A stretch of 64,000 nucleotides of DNA from Candidatus Gastranaerophilales bacterium (GCA_017461425.1 JAFTXY010000005.1:30245-94244); one strand, 5' to 3'. Shown: positions 9,404-19,296, numbered from the stretch's first letter. Translations and numbers: made by a program. The notes: generated by a model not told the origin, from the letters alone.

Positions 9404-9701
9404 AACCATTACACTAAATATAACCATAAAATATATTAAAATCATAAATAATAATACTTTTCTAATTTTAATCATTATTAAATGTTAGGATAATCATTTG
9501 GCTAATAAATTATCCAGTAGACTAAATTTGTAAAAATATTTAACATCAAATATTCAACAAAAAATTATTTTGTGTTAGAATTACACTTGCTCGTTTTTTA
9601 GAGTAACACTGTATTGTAAAGAATTTAAACAAATGCTTTAAAAAATAGCAAATAAATACTTTTACAAGTTTTTATTAACTTGTGTTTAAAAGGGGACTAG
9701 C
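9404..9701. other. 298-nt spacer, likely promoter region
   Basis: AT-rich spacer between ribF and the next gene with no open frame. The most plausible promoter on the + strand is TTCAAC (9553-9558), 17 nt, TAGAAT (9576-9581). The sequence around that -10 box is flanked by GTGT and ACAC. A strong AGGGG (9691-9695) precedes the TTG start at 9702. No RNA gene is evident. Confidence 0.4.
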
Positions 9702-10679
9702 TTGAAAATATCTTCTGTTAAAAACGTTGAAAACAATCAAAATAAAGCATATAACAACAAAAAACAAAACACATCTTTCAAAGGCGTTGCTGATGGATTA
9801 GTAAAATTTTGGGAGTTTGTTGATAATGGTGGAAGAGCTTTATCTTTTACTGTTGAAGACATGTGTGGTACAAACTTGCCAAGAACATACAAAGGTGCCA
9901 CAGCGGGCTATAAATATACAGGAAAAATTAATGTTCCTGCTTTAATTCAAGAAGCAATTAGAGAATTTTTAACAGGACCATTAATGTGTTTAGTACCAAT
10001 TGTAGTTTTAAAAACAGCTAAATCAAATATGGGCGGAACTTCAGATACTCATATTGAAAACATAAAAAATCTATCAACTATTGCGCAAAACGTTGATGGT
10101 GATTTAACAAAAGCATCATTCTACAAAGCTACAGTTGAAGATATGTTAGAAAGAACAGTTGCACAAGATGGCTATAAAGCAAATTCAAAAGATGTTAAAG
10201 CATTGACTGATAGCTTAGAAGAACTAGCTAATCTTAAAGGCACTAAAAAAGAAATTAAAAAAGCAAAAGCAAACATTATTGATAATATGCAACAAACTTT
10301 CTCTAGAATAGTTAAACAATCAAAAACTCAATATAATGGTGATGATTTCTTAACAGCTAGTTATTCAGTAGCTAAAAGCGCAGGAAAAACAACAGAAATT
10401 GGTTCAACTGGATTTAAAAATTATGTTGGATACATTTCATCATATGCTCAAGACCTGTTCAAAAAAGCAGATAGCGCAGGAATTGTTGCAAAAGATAGTA
10501 TTAAATCATTCAGAAATTCTTGGTATGGTAAACGTATTGGCGTAATAGCATCAATGATTGGTATTACAGCAGCCATTATGACAACCGTTCCTAAAATATA
10601 TACAAAAGCCTCTGGTAAAATAAATCCAAACGCTTCTGCAATTTACGATGCAGCAAACAACAAAAAGGAGGCTAAATAA
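9702..10679 (+). CDS. FxG-type hypothetical membrane-associated protein
   Basis: Unknown function, 325 residues. Translation starts at TTG 9702, supported by AGGGG with 6-nt spacing. The first 22 residues are polar and Asn/Lys-rich, followed by NTSFKG (23-28). Two hydrophobic segments are visible, about 92-108 and 276-296; the middle is helical and Lys/Glu-rich. The stop overlaps the next start by one base (TAATG), so the two proteins are probably made together and may interact. Confidence 0.8.
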   Translation: MKISSVKNVENNQNKAYNNKKQNTSFKGVADGLVKFWEFVDNGGRALSFTVEDMCGTNLPRTYKGATAGYKYTGKINVPALIQEAIREFLTGPLMCLVPIVVLKTAKSNMGGTSDTHIENIKNLSTIAQNVDGDLTKASFYKATVEDMLERTVAQDGYKANSKDVKALTDSLEELANLKGTKKEIKKAKANIIDNMQQTFSRIVKQSKTQYNGDDFLTASYSVAKSAGKTTEIGSTGFKNYVGYISSYAQDLFKKADSAGIVAKDSIKSFRNSWYGKRIGVIASMIGITAAIMTTVPKIYTKASGKINPNASAIYDAANNKKEAK

Positions 10680-11899
10680 TGTCATTGAACAAAATAGTTA
10701 CTCCTGTAATTCAACAAGCAAAAAAAGGCGCCAACAAAATAGCCTCTAGCTCTGCAATGCAAAGAATAAAAAAAGGTGCAACACGCATAACAGAAAATAT
10801 TGGCGATAAAGTAGATGTAGTAGTTTCAGGAACAGCAAAAAAAGATAATTTCTGGAAAAAAATTATAAAAGCATACGAGCCAAATGGAGTTGATAACTCA
10901 TTTTTCGGTATGGCAACATTAATGTTGGGTGCAGTATTAGCCCCCAGAATAGTAACTGCCGCAAAAAGAAATCCAGACAACAAAGAAGCAACAAAAGATG
11001 AAATGATGGAAATCTTATTCAGAGATGTTACAACAATTTTAACAATGTTATTTGGTTTAAAAGCTCTGAAAGCTGGTATTTCTGGAATAACAAGCAAATT
11101 AAATGGTTTGCCTATGACAAATAAACCATACCAAAAATTATTCCAAACTCAGACGACAGGTTTTAAAGGAATTCAAGAAAAAGCACAAGAATTTATACAA
11201 CATCCAATTGATAAAATTAAAATAATAAGCAAAAACATTGTTGACACCTTAAATCCATTAGGTGGCGTAGCTAGTTTATCTAAAGAGCAATTCACATCAA
11301 GATATGCAAATTATGCATCAGCCGATGAAATACAAAAACTTTTCCAAGATATTGCAAATCAAGGTGGCGAAGGTGTTAACCAAAAAGGTGCTAAAAAAGT
11401 TTATAATAAATTAATGAAAAATTTAATAAAAAATCAAGAAGAATTAATTTTACATCAAGGCAAACTTACTAACGCAGGCATTTCGCAAGTTGCAGACGAA
11501 AACGAAGCTACTAAAATTCTTGCAAGATTAAAAGAATTAAAAGAAAAAGGACTTGATGGCTTACAAGCGTTAATTTCTAAAGAAGGAAAAACTGATGCAC
11601 AAGTTGCTATTGATTCTAAAATTTCAAGACAATTAGTTGATTTCTTTGCTGACGATAAAAATGCAATCGTAAATGATGCACTAAGATTAGATGGCGCATT
11701 AAAAACTGGAGCATTAGCAATTGAAGCATCATTCCTTGGTTTTGGCCTACCTGCATTAAATCAAAAACGTTTAGAAAGAAAATATTTAAAAGATAATAAA
11801 ACAAATCCGCAACAAGAAACAATGCTTGCTTTTAATCCACTAGTTGATAGAAACATAAAGGCTCAAGAAATTAAAATTTTCAGCAATTTTATTAAATAA
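10679..11899 (+). CDS. Hypothetical membrane-associated protein, partner of preceding gene
   Basis: Unknown function, 406 residues. It overlaps the preceding stop by one base and has a strong AAGGAGG at 10665-10671. The N-terminus is basic (about 1-60); hydrophobic segments lie at about 75-97 and 118-139, with a shorter one near 350. TTGFKG occurs internally near residue 160, not at the N-terminus. The rest is predicted to be helical and rich in Lys and Glu. No known domain is recognised. Confidence 0.8.
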   Translation: MSLNKIVTPVIQQAKKGANKIASSSAMQRIKKGATRITENIGDKVDVVVSGTAKKDNFWKKIIKAYEPNGVDNSFFGMATLMLGAVLAPRIVTAAKRNPDNKEATKDEMMEILFRDVTTILTMLFGLKALKAGISGITSKLNGLPMTNKPYQKLFQTQTTGFKGIQEKAQEFIQHPIDKIKIISKNIVDTLNPLGGVASLSKEQFTSRYANYASADEIQKLFQDIANQGGEGVNQKGAKKVYNKLMKNLIKNQEELILHQGKLTNAGISQVADENEATKILARLKELKEKGLDGLQALISKEGKTDAQVAIDSKISRQLVDFFADDKNAIVNDALRLDGALKTGALAIEASFLGFGLPALNQKRLERKYLKDNKTNPQQETMLAFNPLVDRNIKAQEIKIFSNFIK

Positions 11900-11961
11900 T
11901 TTTAAAGTTAATTCCTTATTTAATGTTTATTGTAAGATAAATATATAGACGAGGAGTTAAT

Positions 11962-12582
11962 ATGATTAATAATATTTTATCTATAATGATACACTGGATA
12001 CAAGATGTAGTAACAAATATGGGGCCTTGGGGTGTTGCTTTGTTAATGGCAATAGAATCATGTAATATCCCACTGCCATCAGAAGCAATTTTACCTTTTG
12101 CAGGATATTTAGTTACAAAAGGAGTATTTTCTATTCATACAGCAGCATTTTTTGGTGCATTAGGATGCGTTTTAGGCTCTATTCCATCATATTATCTTGG
12201 ATATTTTGGTGGAAGAAAATTTATTGAAAAATACGGAAAATATTTTTTAATATCACACCATGATCTTGAAGTTGCAGACAAATGGGTTGATAAATACGGC
12301 GATTGGTCGTTTTTTATATGCAGAATGTTGCCTGTAGTTAGAACATTTATTTCGCTACCAGCAGGAATTTTAAAAGCAAGAAAAAGAACATTTTTCATTT
12401 TTACATTTATAGGTTCATTGGTTTGGAGTTATTTATTAGTATGGGTTGGCGTAAAAGTTGGCGAAAACACAGAAACTCTAAAACATATCTGGCACAAATT
12501 TGATGCTTTAATCATAATAATTTGTCTAATCTTGGGTGGAATATATATCTATAATCACGTGAAACACCTAAAAAAATCATAA
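11962..12582 (+). CDS. DedA family membrane protein
   Basis: Polytopic inner-membrane protein of 206 residues; DedA/VTT proteins are linked to lipid scrambling and undecaprenyl-phosphate recycling. Signatures are ESCNIPLPSEAILPFAG (about 28-44), GSIPSYYLGYFGG and the conserved FICRMLPVVRTFISLPAG (about 117-134) with its arginines. Four to five hydrophobic segments span the length. GAGGAG lies 5 nt before the ATG. Substrate unknown. Confidence 0.92.
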   Translation: MINNILSIMIHWIQDVVTNMGPWGVALLMAIESCNIPLPSEAILPFAGYLVTKGVFSIHTAAFFGALGCVLGSIPSYYLGYFGGRKFIEKYGKYFLISHHDLEVADKWVDKYGDWSFFICRMLPVVRTFISLPAGILKARKRTFFIFTFIGSLVWSYLLVWVGVKVGENTETLKHIWHKFDALIIIICLILGGIYIYNHVKHLKKS

Positions 12583-12619
12583 CAAAACAATATTTTCACA
12601 AGTTTTATCAAATTGAATA

Positions 12620-14326
12620 ATGAAAATTAATGTGATAAAACTTTATAATTTAAAACCACTTGGCAAAGTATATCAAAAAGAGCCAAACTATTGTGTTATA
12701 AATTTTTTAAATAAAACCCCAGAAAAAGATATAGTTTGTTTTAGCGGCAAAAAGAAAAATGAGAAATCAAAAAAACTTGAAATATTAACAAGAAATCCAA
12801 TAAACGATAAAGATTTAGCATTTATTAAAAAACAAAATGAAGATTATCTTGATAAATTAATAGAATTAACAAAATATGACGATATAGTAAAACATGCAAT
12901 TGAAATTGTAAACCAAGGAGATGAGGCATATCAAAGAGCCTTGGAATTAACAAAAAATGGTATGTCTTTAAGAGGAGCTAAAAGATTAACAACCATACCA
13001 AAAAGAAACTATCAAAAAGCCACATTTGCCATAAGAAAAAAAGAACCAATTCTGATAGATCCAATTAGCGTTTTATCGGATGAACAATTTGCAAAATTAT
13101 ACAAATACACAAAACAAGGCATAAGTATTTCTGTAGCCTATGAATTATCTAGATGTGATGAAAAACAACGCCAAAGAATACTTGATTTATTAAAAAAAGG
13201 AGCAAATGACGAAACGGCAATCTCATTAGGCAGATGCAGTGATGAAAAATATAATGAATTTAAAGAATTACTCAAACAAGGAATAAGCATATGCGATGCG
13301 CATACTTTTGCATTTATTCCACCAAGAAAAGAAAAATTTGAATCATTAAAAAAAGAAAACTTCTCGCCATTTATAGCAGCAACAATGGCAGGCTTTCAAT
13401 TATTAGACACTCTAAATTCAAACCAGAAAAAACATCTAGCACGTTTTATTGAAACCCTAAAAGCAAACCTAAAAGATACAAAATCACTATCATATGCATT
13501 ATCTTCAAAATTATCAATTTTGGATATTTCAAAACTAGATATTGAATCAATTGCAGACTATGCAGCAAATATAGATTACAAAAAATTATATAAAACCGTT
13601 CCTAGCATGAAATCGTATGATGCACGACAGTTTATTGATTTTATATATTTTCATTATCTTAAACAGACAAAAGAATTTAATAAAGAAACTCTAACATTCA
13701 GAGATGACATGACAGAATATTTAGAAAATAATTATATATCTGCAGAAAAATTAGACGATATTTTAATGGCATATCCACTTACCCCAAGAGAAGTTGGAGA
13801 AATTCCACAAGATTGGCTTGATAAAGCAGAAGATAAAACAAAAGCAAAAAAAGAAATTTATAAAGCAATACAAAGATTTCAAAATGATAAAAATGAAGAA
13901 ATCTTCGCTAAAAACTTAACTAACACTTTAAATAAGAAAACAAAAATCAGATGGGTTGGAAGAGGCTCTTATGGAGATGTATATAAAATAGAAATTGAAA
14001 ACGCTAAAGAAACTTGCATTAAAATATTTAAAGGTTCAGAAGATACTTTTTGCGCAGAAATACATGGCAGAAATATAGAACCACAAACGGGCTTATTCTT
14101 AAATAAACATAGTAATAAATTTGTTAAAACATATTTTGGTAAAATTTGCGACGAAAAAAGACGAGATGGTTTTATGGTGACGCAATTTTTATCAGACACA
14201 ATAACTCCAGAAGAAAATGAATTAATATCAAACCAAGACAACAAAATAAAATACTGCGATCCAAGAAATTGTAATGCCATCCATGGAAAAATTATTGATA
14301 TTGGGGGAGTTATATTTGATGAATAG
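12620..14326 (+). CDS. Helical-repeat protein with truncated kinase-like C-terminus and FSG motif
   Basis: 568 residues, not assigned to a known family. VCFSG lies at 39-43 after a polar leader. Residues about 80-250 contain repeated helical units of about 33 residues with recurring NGMSLRGAKRLTT, KQGISISVAYELSR and KQGISICDAHTF. The C-terminus resembles a protein-kinase fold: glycine loop GRGSYGDVYKIE (about 446-457), lysine in CIKIFKG, a catalytic-loop-like CDPRNCN and a DFG-like IDIGG. The protein stops about 8 residues after IDIGG, so the kinase C-lobe is missing. Activity is therefore uncertain. Its last 17 bases overlap the convergent transporter gene. Confidence 0.75.
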   Translation: MKINVIKLYNLKPLGKVYQKEPNYCVINFLNKTPEKDIVCFSGKKKNEKSKKLEILTRNPINDKDLAFIKKQNEDYLDKLIELTKYDDIVKHAIEIVNQGDEAYQRALELTKNGMSLRGAKRLTTIPKRNYQKATFAIRKKEPILIDPISVLSDEQFAKLYKYTKQGISISVAYELSRCDEKQRQRILDLLKKGANDETAISLGRCSDEKYNEFKELLKQGISICDAHTFAFIPPRKEKFESLKKENFSPFIAATMAGFQLLDTLNSNQKKHLARFIETLKANLKDTKSLSYALSSKLSILDISKLDIESIADYAANIDYKKLYKTVPSMKSYDARQFIDFIYFHYLKQTKEFNKETLTFRDDMTEYLENNYISAEKLDDILMAYPLTPREVGEIPQDWLDKAEDKTKAKKEIYKAIQRFQNDKNEEIFAKNLTNTLNKKTKIRWVGRGSYGDVYKIEIENAKETCIKIFKGSEDTFCAEIHGRNIEPQTGLFLNKHSNKFVKTYFGKICDEKRRDGFMVTQFLSDTITPEENELISNQDNKIKYCDPRNCNAIHGKIIDIGGVIFDE

Positions 14327-15635
14327 TTTTTTCAATTTCTTCCAAACTTCTATTTTTTGTTTCAGGAACAATAAAATATACAAAAATAAAAGCAAAAACA
14401 ATTATTAATGCAAAAATACCAAATGTTATTGCACCACCGACTTTTTCTAGGGCAATTGGAAATATTCCTGTAACTATAAAATTAAAAATAAAATTTGCAA
14501 CAATAGCAGAACTCATTGCAAAGCCACGGTATTTTAAAGGAAAAATTTCTGAAATTAACAAAAGTGCAATTGGACCCAATGAAATTGAAAAAGAAACAAT
14601 ATAAAGAGCAGTTGATAAAATTGGTATAATCCCAAATAAAGAAAATATTGAAAAATAAGAAACACTTAAGCCTATCATACCAATCAACATGCCAGTTAAA
14701 CCGATATATAATAAAGGTTTTCTACCTAGTCTATCTATAAAATAGATAGCAACAAAAGTCATTAAAAAATTAATAAGTCCAATAAAAATAGTTACATATA
14801 ATGCATCATTATTAAATTCAAAACCAACTTGTTTAAATATTGACGGTGCGTAATATATGATTGCATTAATTCCAGTTGCAATTTGACAAAACATAATGCC
14901 AATACCTATTATAAATGGTTTTATAATAGCTTTTGAAAGCTTAAAAGTATTATTTTGAACTTTTAAAGTATCTTTAATTTCGTCAATTTGACAATTTGTA
15001 TCCATGTTTGGATTTAGTTTAGCTAAAATATTTTTTGCTTTATCTATATCTCCTTTTAAAACAAGCCATCTTGGAGAATCAGAAAGATAAAATATGCTAA
15101 TTAGCAATAAAAATGATGGAATAGCGCCAAATAAAAACATTAATCGCCAATTATATTGAAAATCGGCACAGAAAAAATTAATTAAATACGAAAATAATAT
15201 CCCAAATGTAATAGCTAATTGATACAACGATACCATTTGACCACGTTTTTCTTTAAATGAGATTTCACTTAAATATAATGGTCCCGCAAAACTAACAATT
15301 CCGACCGCAAACCCTAAAAAAGTTCTTGAAATAATTAATTGATAAATATTTTGAGAAAAGCAACAAAACAAAGAGCCCGAAAGAAATATAATTGCAACCA
15401 ATATGAGCATCTTTTTGCGTCCAATTTTATCTATAAAAAATCCATTTATAAATGCGCCAATTACGGCACCAAACGAAATAGCGCTCACGCTCATGCCAAG
15501 CGTCATAGAATTTACCTGAAAAGATTGCTTAATAAATAACAATGCACCAGATATAACGCCAGTATCAAAACCAACTAAAAAACCACCAAAAGCAGCTATG
15601 ATAGACGAAACATACAAATAAAAATACTTTTTCAT
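14310..15635 (-). CDS. MFS sugar porter (GalP/XylE/AraE-like)
   Basis: Twelve-helix major facilitator of 441 residues, probably sugar:proton symport. Family signatures are present: DRxGRR-like DKIGRKKML after TM2, RTFLGFAVGIVSFAGPLYLSE with the substrate-site region, SPRWLVLKG before the central loop, DRLGRKPLL after TM8 and the C-terminal PETKNRSLEEIE. The substrate is likely a hexose or pentose. No sugar-metabolism genes adjoin it. The 3' end overlaps the convergent kinase-like gene by 17 bp. Confidence 0.92.
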   Translation of the reverse strand: MKKYFYLYVSSIIAAFGGFLVGFDTGVISGALLFIKQSFQVNSMTLGMSVSAISFGAVIGAFINGFFIDKIGRKKMLILVAIIFLSGSLFCCFSQNIYQLIISRTFLGFAVGIVSFAGPLYLSEISFKEKRGQMVSLYQLAITFGILFSYLINFFCADFQYNWRLMFLFGAIPSFLLLISIFYLSDSPRWLVLKGDIDKAKNILAKLNPNMDTNCQIDEIKDTLKVQNNTFKLSKAIIKPFIIGIGIMFCQIATGINAIIYYAPSIFKQVGFEFNNDALYVTIFIGLINFLMTFVAIYFIDRLGRKPLLYIGLTGMLIGMIGLSVSYFSIFSLFGIIPILSTALYIVSFSISLGPIALLLISEIFPLKYRGFAMSSAIVANFIFNFIVTGIFPIALEKVGGAITFGIFALIIVFAFIFVYFIVPETKNRSLEEIEKTIHQI

Positions 15636-15681
15636 AAAAAAATTATATCAAACTTTTAACATGTTTTGCATTTTTGTACTT

Positions 15682-15710
15682 TTGTTATTTTTGTGAGAAA
15701 ATAGTATAAA
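15682..15710 (+). promoter_or_regulatory. Promoter of the vor-fab operon
   Basis: TTGTTA (15682-15687), 17 nt, TATAAA (15705-15710), 19 nt before the ferredoxin ATG; AAGGGAG (15717-15723) is the ribosome binding site. Confidence 0.55.
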
Positions 15711-15729
15711 GACAAAAAGGGAGCGAGTT

Positions 15730-15942
15730 ATGTCATACATCAAAATAAACCAAGATAAATGCAAATCTTGTTATTTATGTATGGATGTATGCCCTAAAAA
15801 ATTAATCAAAAAAAGCGAAAAAATCGGTAAAACAGGACAAAATGTTGCTGAATTTATAGACACAAATAATGAATGTCTTGGATGTTCTCAATGCGCTCTT
15901 GTTTGTCCAGATATTGCCATAACAGAAGTAGTGAAAGAATGA
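15730..15942 (+). CDS. 2x[4Fe-4S] ferredoxin-like delta subunit of 2-oxoacid:ferredoxin oxidoreductase
   Basis: 70-residue iron-sulfur protein with two cluster motifs, CKSCYLCMDVCP (residues 11-22) and CLGCSQCALVCP (about 48-59). In this position it is the delta (VorD/KorD) subunit, passing electrons from the TPP site to ferredoxin. The stop overlaps the next gene (ATGA), so translation is coupled. Confidence 0.9.
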   Translation: MSYIKINQDKCKSCYLCMDVCPKKLIKKSEKIGKTGQNVAEFIDTNNECLGCSQCALVCPDIAITEVVKE

Positions 15943-17009
15943 GCGAAAAACAACTATTAAAAGGAAATATAGCAATAGCAAAAGCTGCACTTAACTGTGG
16001 ATGTAGCTGTTATTTTGGTTATCCCATCACTCCGCAAACTGAAATTGGTGAATTTTTAAGTCTTGAAATGCAAGAAAGAAATCTTGCTTATGTTTGCGCC
16101 GAATCAGAAATTGGTGCAATAAATATGGCATTAGGTGCTGCTTCAACTGGCGCAAAAGTTATGACATCCAGCTCTTCATGTGCTGTAAGTTTAATGCAAG
16201 AAGCTTTGTCATATGCTTGCAGTGATGAATTACCAATTGTTCTTGTTAATGTTATGAGAGCAGGCCCAGGCCAAGGTTATATTTTCCCATCTCAAGGAGA
16301 TTACAATCAATCAACTATTGGTGGCGGTAATGGAGATTATAAAATAATTGTTCTTTCACCAAGCAATGTTCAAGAATGTATAGAATTAACATACAAAGCA
16401 TTTTATCTTGCGCAAAAATACAGAAATCCTGTTATTTTATTAGCTGATGGTTTATTAGGTCAAATGGCAGAGCCTGCCAAATTATTCGATAATCCATATC
16501 CAAATATAGATAATACATCTTGGATACTTAATGGTTCAAATGGCAGAAAATCCAGAAGCATTCATTCGTTAGAGCCAAGTCAATTAAAATTAAATCAACA
16601 CATTTTTAACCTACATAAAAAATATCAAGCAATCGAACAAAATGAAGTAGATTATGAAGAGTACCTATGTGATGATGCAGATATAATTATAACTTCTTTT
16701 GGCTCATTAGCAAGACACTCCAAAGCGGTATGCAATCATTACAGAGAAAAAGGGATTAAAATGGGACTATTTAGACCTAAAACTCTTTATCCATTCCCAT
16801 ACAAAAGATTAAATGAATTATCTAAAAAAACAAAATTATTTATAGATATCGAAATGAATCTAGGACAAATGCTTAGGGATGTCAGACTTTCAATATTATC
16901 TAATGCGCAAGTTTCATTTATCGGAAAACCTGTTGGCGATTGGCTAAAAAAAGAAGAATTAATAAATGCAATCGACAATATAGCAAAGGAGCAATATGCA
17001 AGTATTTAG
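15939..17009 (+). CDS. vorB: 2-oxoacid:ferredoxin oxidoreductase alpha subunit, VorB-like
   Basis: Start moved to the ATG at 15939 (M-S-E-K-Q), overlapping the ferredoxin stop; the longer frame from 15873 would read through the ferredoxin gene. The protein is 356 residues. It has the family pattern YFGYPITPQTEIGEFL, AESEIGAINMALGAASTGAKV and MRAGPGQGYIFPSQGDYNQS then GGGNGDYK, which matches the VorB (3-methyl-2-oxobutanoate oxidoreductase) subgroup better than the classical KorA pattern. It would bind the substrate 2-oxoacid and CoA-side elements. The exact substrate cannot be proven from sequence. Confidence 0.88.
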   Translation: MSEKQLLKGNIAIAKAALNCGCSCYFGYPITPQTEIGEFLSLEMQERNLAYVCAESEIGAINMALGAASTGAKVMTSSSSCAVSLMQEALSYACSDELPIVLVNVMRAGPGQGYIFPSQGDYNQSTIGGGNGDYKIIVLSPSNVQECIELTYKAFYLAQKYRNPVILLADGLLGQMAEPAKLFDNPYPNIDNTSWILNGSNGRKSRSIHSLEPSQLKLNQHIFNLHKKYQAIEQNEVDYEEYLCDDADIIITSFGSLARHSKAVCNHYREKGIKMGLFRPKTLYPFPYKRLNELSKKTKLFIDIEMNLGQMLRDVRLSILSNAQVSFIGKPVGDWLKKEELINAIDNIAKEQYASI

Positions 17010-17751
17010 CACTCCAAAAACAATAAAAGAAAATTCATCTTTCACATTCTGTCCAGGATGTGACCATGGAGTTGCATTAAAACTTGTAGCAATGGTTTTA
17101 GATGAGCTAAATTTACAAGAACAAACTATCGCAGTAGCTTCATCAGGATGTTCTGTATTATTGTATGACTTTTTAGATGTCGATTGCATTGAATCACCAC
17201 ATGGAAGAGCTTGCGCTGTTGCAACAGGCATTAAAAGAGCACATAAGGCACAAGGCAACAATAAGTTTGTTTTTACATATCAAGGTGATGGCGATTTTGC
17301 ATCCATTGGTATTTCAGAATCATTACATAGCGCCTTAAGAGGAGAAAATATAACTGCTATTTGTATTAATAATACAAATTACGGAATGACTGGCGGACAA
17401 ATGGGTCCAACAAGTACACTTGGACAAATAACATCAACCAGCCCATTAGGTAGAAATAAAGAATACCATGGTTTTCCAATTAAAACAGCAGAACATATAG
17501 CTCTTTGCGATGGAGCAAGCTTCAGCGCAAGAGTTGCTTTATATGATGTTAAAAATATCATAAATGCAAAAAATACAATCAAAAAGGCTTTCGAATATCA
17601 AAAAGAGGGTCTTGGGTTTAGTTTTGTAGAAATTCTTTCTTCTTGCCCTACGAATTGGAAATTATCACCTCAAGATTCGCACAAAAAAATAGAAGAAGAA
17701 TTAAGCAAAACTTATAAACTTGGAATATTTAAGGATATAAAAAATGAATAA
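16996..17751 (+). CDS. 2-oxoacid:ferredoxin oxidoreductase beta (TPP-binding) subunit
   Basis: 251 residues. It carries the thiamine diphosphate motif GDGDFASIGISESLHSALR followed by NNTNYGMTGGQMGPTS (about 99-140), and the N-terminal FCPGCDHGVALK with paired cysteines. It overlaps the alpha subunit by 14 nt, with AAAGGAG before the ATG. Together with the alpha, gamma and ferredoxin subunits it forms a four-subunit VOR/KOR enzyme that oxidatively decarboxylates a 2-oxoacid to acyl-CoA and reduces ferredoxin. GDGD-x(n)-NN is intact. Confidence 0.93.
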   Translation: MQVFSTPKTIKENSSFTFCPGCDHGVALKLVAMVLDELNLQEQTIAVASSGCSVLLYDFLDVDCIESPHGRACAVATGIKRAHKAQGNNKFVFTYQGDGDFASIGISESLHSALRGENITAICINNTNYGMTGGQMGPTSTLGQITSTSPLGRNKEYHGFPIKTAEHIALCDGASFSARVALYDVKNIINAKNTIKKAFEYQKEGLGFSFVEILSSCPTNWKLSPQDSHKKIEEELSKTYKLGIFKDIKNE

Positions 17752-18274
17752 AAGTTTCATAATCTCAGGTTCTGGTGGACAAGGAGTTATTTCAATAGGA
17801 CAAATTTTGGCTAATATTTTTATGTTAAGCAATAAATTTGTATCATTTTGTCCTTGTTATGGTGCCGAAATGAGAGGTGGAGCAGTCAATTGTGAAATCA
17901 ACACGTCTGATAGCGAATTGCTTTGTTTGCAAAATGAAAAGGTAGATTTTGTTATAGCTCTAAATCAAGCGTCTTTTGATAAATTTTTATCAAAAGTAAA
18001 AGAAAATGGCACAATTATAGTTAATTCATCTCTTGCGAAAATAAACAAAACAAGAAATGATATAAAATATATTTTCGCCCCTATAACCCAAGAAGCAATA
18101 AAACTTGGCAATATTAAAATGACGAATTCAATCGCACTAGGAATTTTATCAAAATTAATTGGGGAATTATCAATAGACAATATTAAAAAAGCATACGAAA
18201 GAATTCTTAAAAATAAAACAGAGTTAATCCAAAAAAACATAGAAGCATATCTTTTTGGTTTTAATTCAATTTAA
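17744..18274 (+). CDS. 2-oxoacid:ferredoxin oxidoreductase gamma subunit
   Basis: 176 residues with the gamma-domain signature GSGGQGVISIGQILANIF (9-26) and the conserved CPCYGAEMRGGAVNCEI (about 38-54). It overlaps the beta subunit by 8 nt. It belongs to the same complex; fabH follows after 12 nt. Confidence 0.92.
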   Translation: MNKSFIISGSGGQGVISIGQILANIFMLSNKFVSFCPCYGAEMRGGAVNCEINTSDSELLCLQNEKVDFVIALNQASFDKFLSKVKENGTIIVNSSLAKINKTRNDIKYIFAPITQEAIKLGNIKMTNSIALGILSKLIGELSIDNIKKAYERILKNKTELIQKNIEAYLFGFNSI

Positions 18275-18286
18275 AAGAGAGGTTTT

Positions 18287-19285
18287 ATGAATATAAACAC
18301 TAAAATCATAGGATTAGATTACGAAGTTGCACAAAATATAATAACAAATGATGATTTATCAAATATACTTGATACTTCAGATGAATGGATTTCCACAAGA
18401 ACTGGCATCAAAAAAAGAAGAGTAATTTCAGGAGAAGAAACCTCAACAACTCTTGGAATTAAAGCAGCGCAAAAAGTTATTAAAAGATATAACTTTGATG
18501 TTGAAAAAATAGATTTAATTATTGCCGCTTGTTCTGCACCAGAAGATATTTACCCGTCTGTTTCTTGTTTAATACAAAGTGCAATCAATGCGAAAAACGC
18601 AGTTTGTTTTGATTTAAGAGCAGCTTGCGCAGGCTTCATATATAGCTTAAACACAGCAAAAGCATTTATCAAATCAGGTGTATACAAAAATATTCTTATT
18701 GTTGCAACCGATACAACAACTAAATTCACAGATTGGGAAGATAGATCAACTTGTGTTTTATTTGGGGACGGAGCAGGTGCAATGCTTGTTAGTGCAACAG
18801 AAGAAAAAGAAGATGATATTATCGGAATAAATGCGCTAGCAGATGGAAGCTGTGGCGATTATATAACATTAAAAACACATGGTAAAAATTGCCCATTAGT
18901 TAATAATAGTAAAGATAATTCAAATACTTTCATTCAAATGAAAGGTAAAGATGTTTATAAATTTGTTATGACAAAAATTCCGCCAAAAATTGCAGAATTA
19001 ATGGAAAATGCAAATTATACTAGTAATGATATTGATTATTTTGTTCCGCATCAATCTAATCAAAGAATGATTGAAGCGTTAGCTCAAAGACTTGAGTTGG
19101 ATGATTCAAAAGTAGTTTCTAATATAGAACATTATGGAAATATGTCTGCTGCATCAATTCTTGTTGCAATAAGAGAAGAAATTAACAATGGCAAAATAAA
19201 ATTACCTGCAAAAGTTTTAATAAGTGCATTTGGCGCAGGTATGACAGGTGCTAATGCAATTATAAGTCTGGATAAAAACGTATAG
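18287..19285 (+). CDS. fabH: 3-oxoacyl-ACP synthase III
   Basis: Condenses an acyl-CoA primer with malonyl-ACP to start fatty-acid synthesis. The 332 residues carry the catalytic triad: Cys in DLRAACAGFIYSL (about 110), His in FVPHQSNQRMI (about 250) and Asn in EHYGNMSAAS (about 280). AGAGAGG precedes the ATG. It lies 12 nt after the oxidoreductase gamma subunit, so acyl-CoA made by that enzyme may be its primer. Whether it prefers acetyl-CoA or branched acyl-CoA is not visible. Confidence 0.96.
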   Translation: MNINTKIIGLDYEVAQNIITNDDLSNILDTSDEWISTRTGIKKRRVISGEETSTTLGIKAAQKVIKRYNFDVEKIDLIIAACSAPEDIYPSVSCLIQSAINAKNAVCFDLRAACAGFIYSLNTAKAFIKSGVYKNILIVATDTTTKFTDWEDRSTCVLFGDGAGAMLVSATEEKEDDIIGINALADGSCGDYITLKTHGKNCPLVNNSKDNSNTFIQMKGKDVYKFVMTKIPPKIAELMENANYTSNDIDYFVPHQSNQRMIEALAQRLELDDSKVVSNIEHYGNMSAASILVAIREEINNGKIKLPAKVLISAFGAGMTGANAIISLDKNV

Positions 19286-19296
19286 GAGATATAAGT

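Noticed and set aside
10711..11097. 128-codon frame on the minus strand inside the gene at 10679-11899
   Set aside because: It is the antisense shadow of a gene with a strong ribosome binding site, and its Ile/Ser-rich translation resembles no known protein.
15873..15938. Extended start of the oxidoreductase alpha subunit
   Set aside because: The extra 22 codons overlap the ferredoxin gene in another frame; the ATG at 15939 gives the standard N-terminus.
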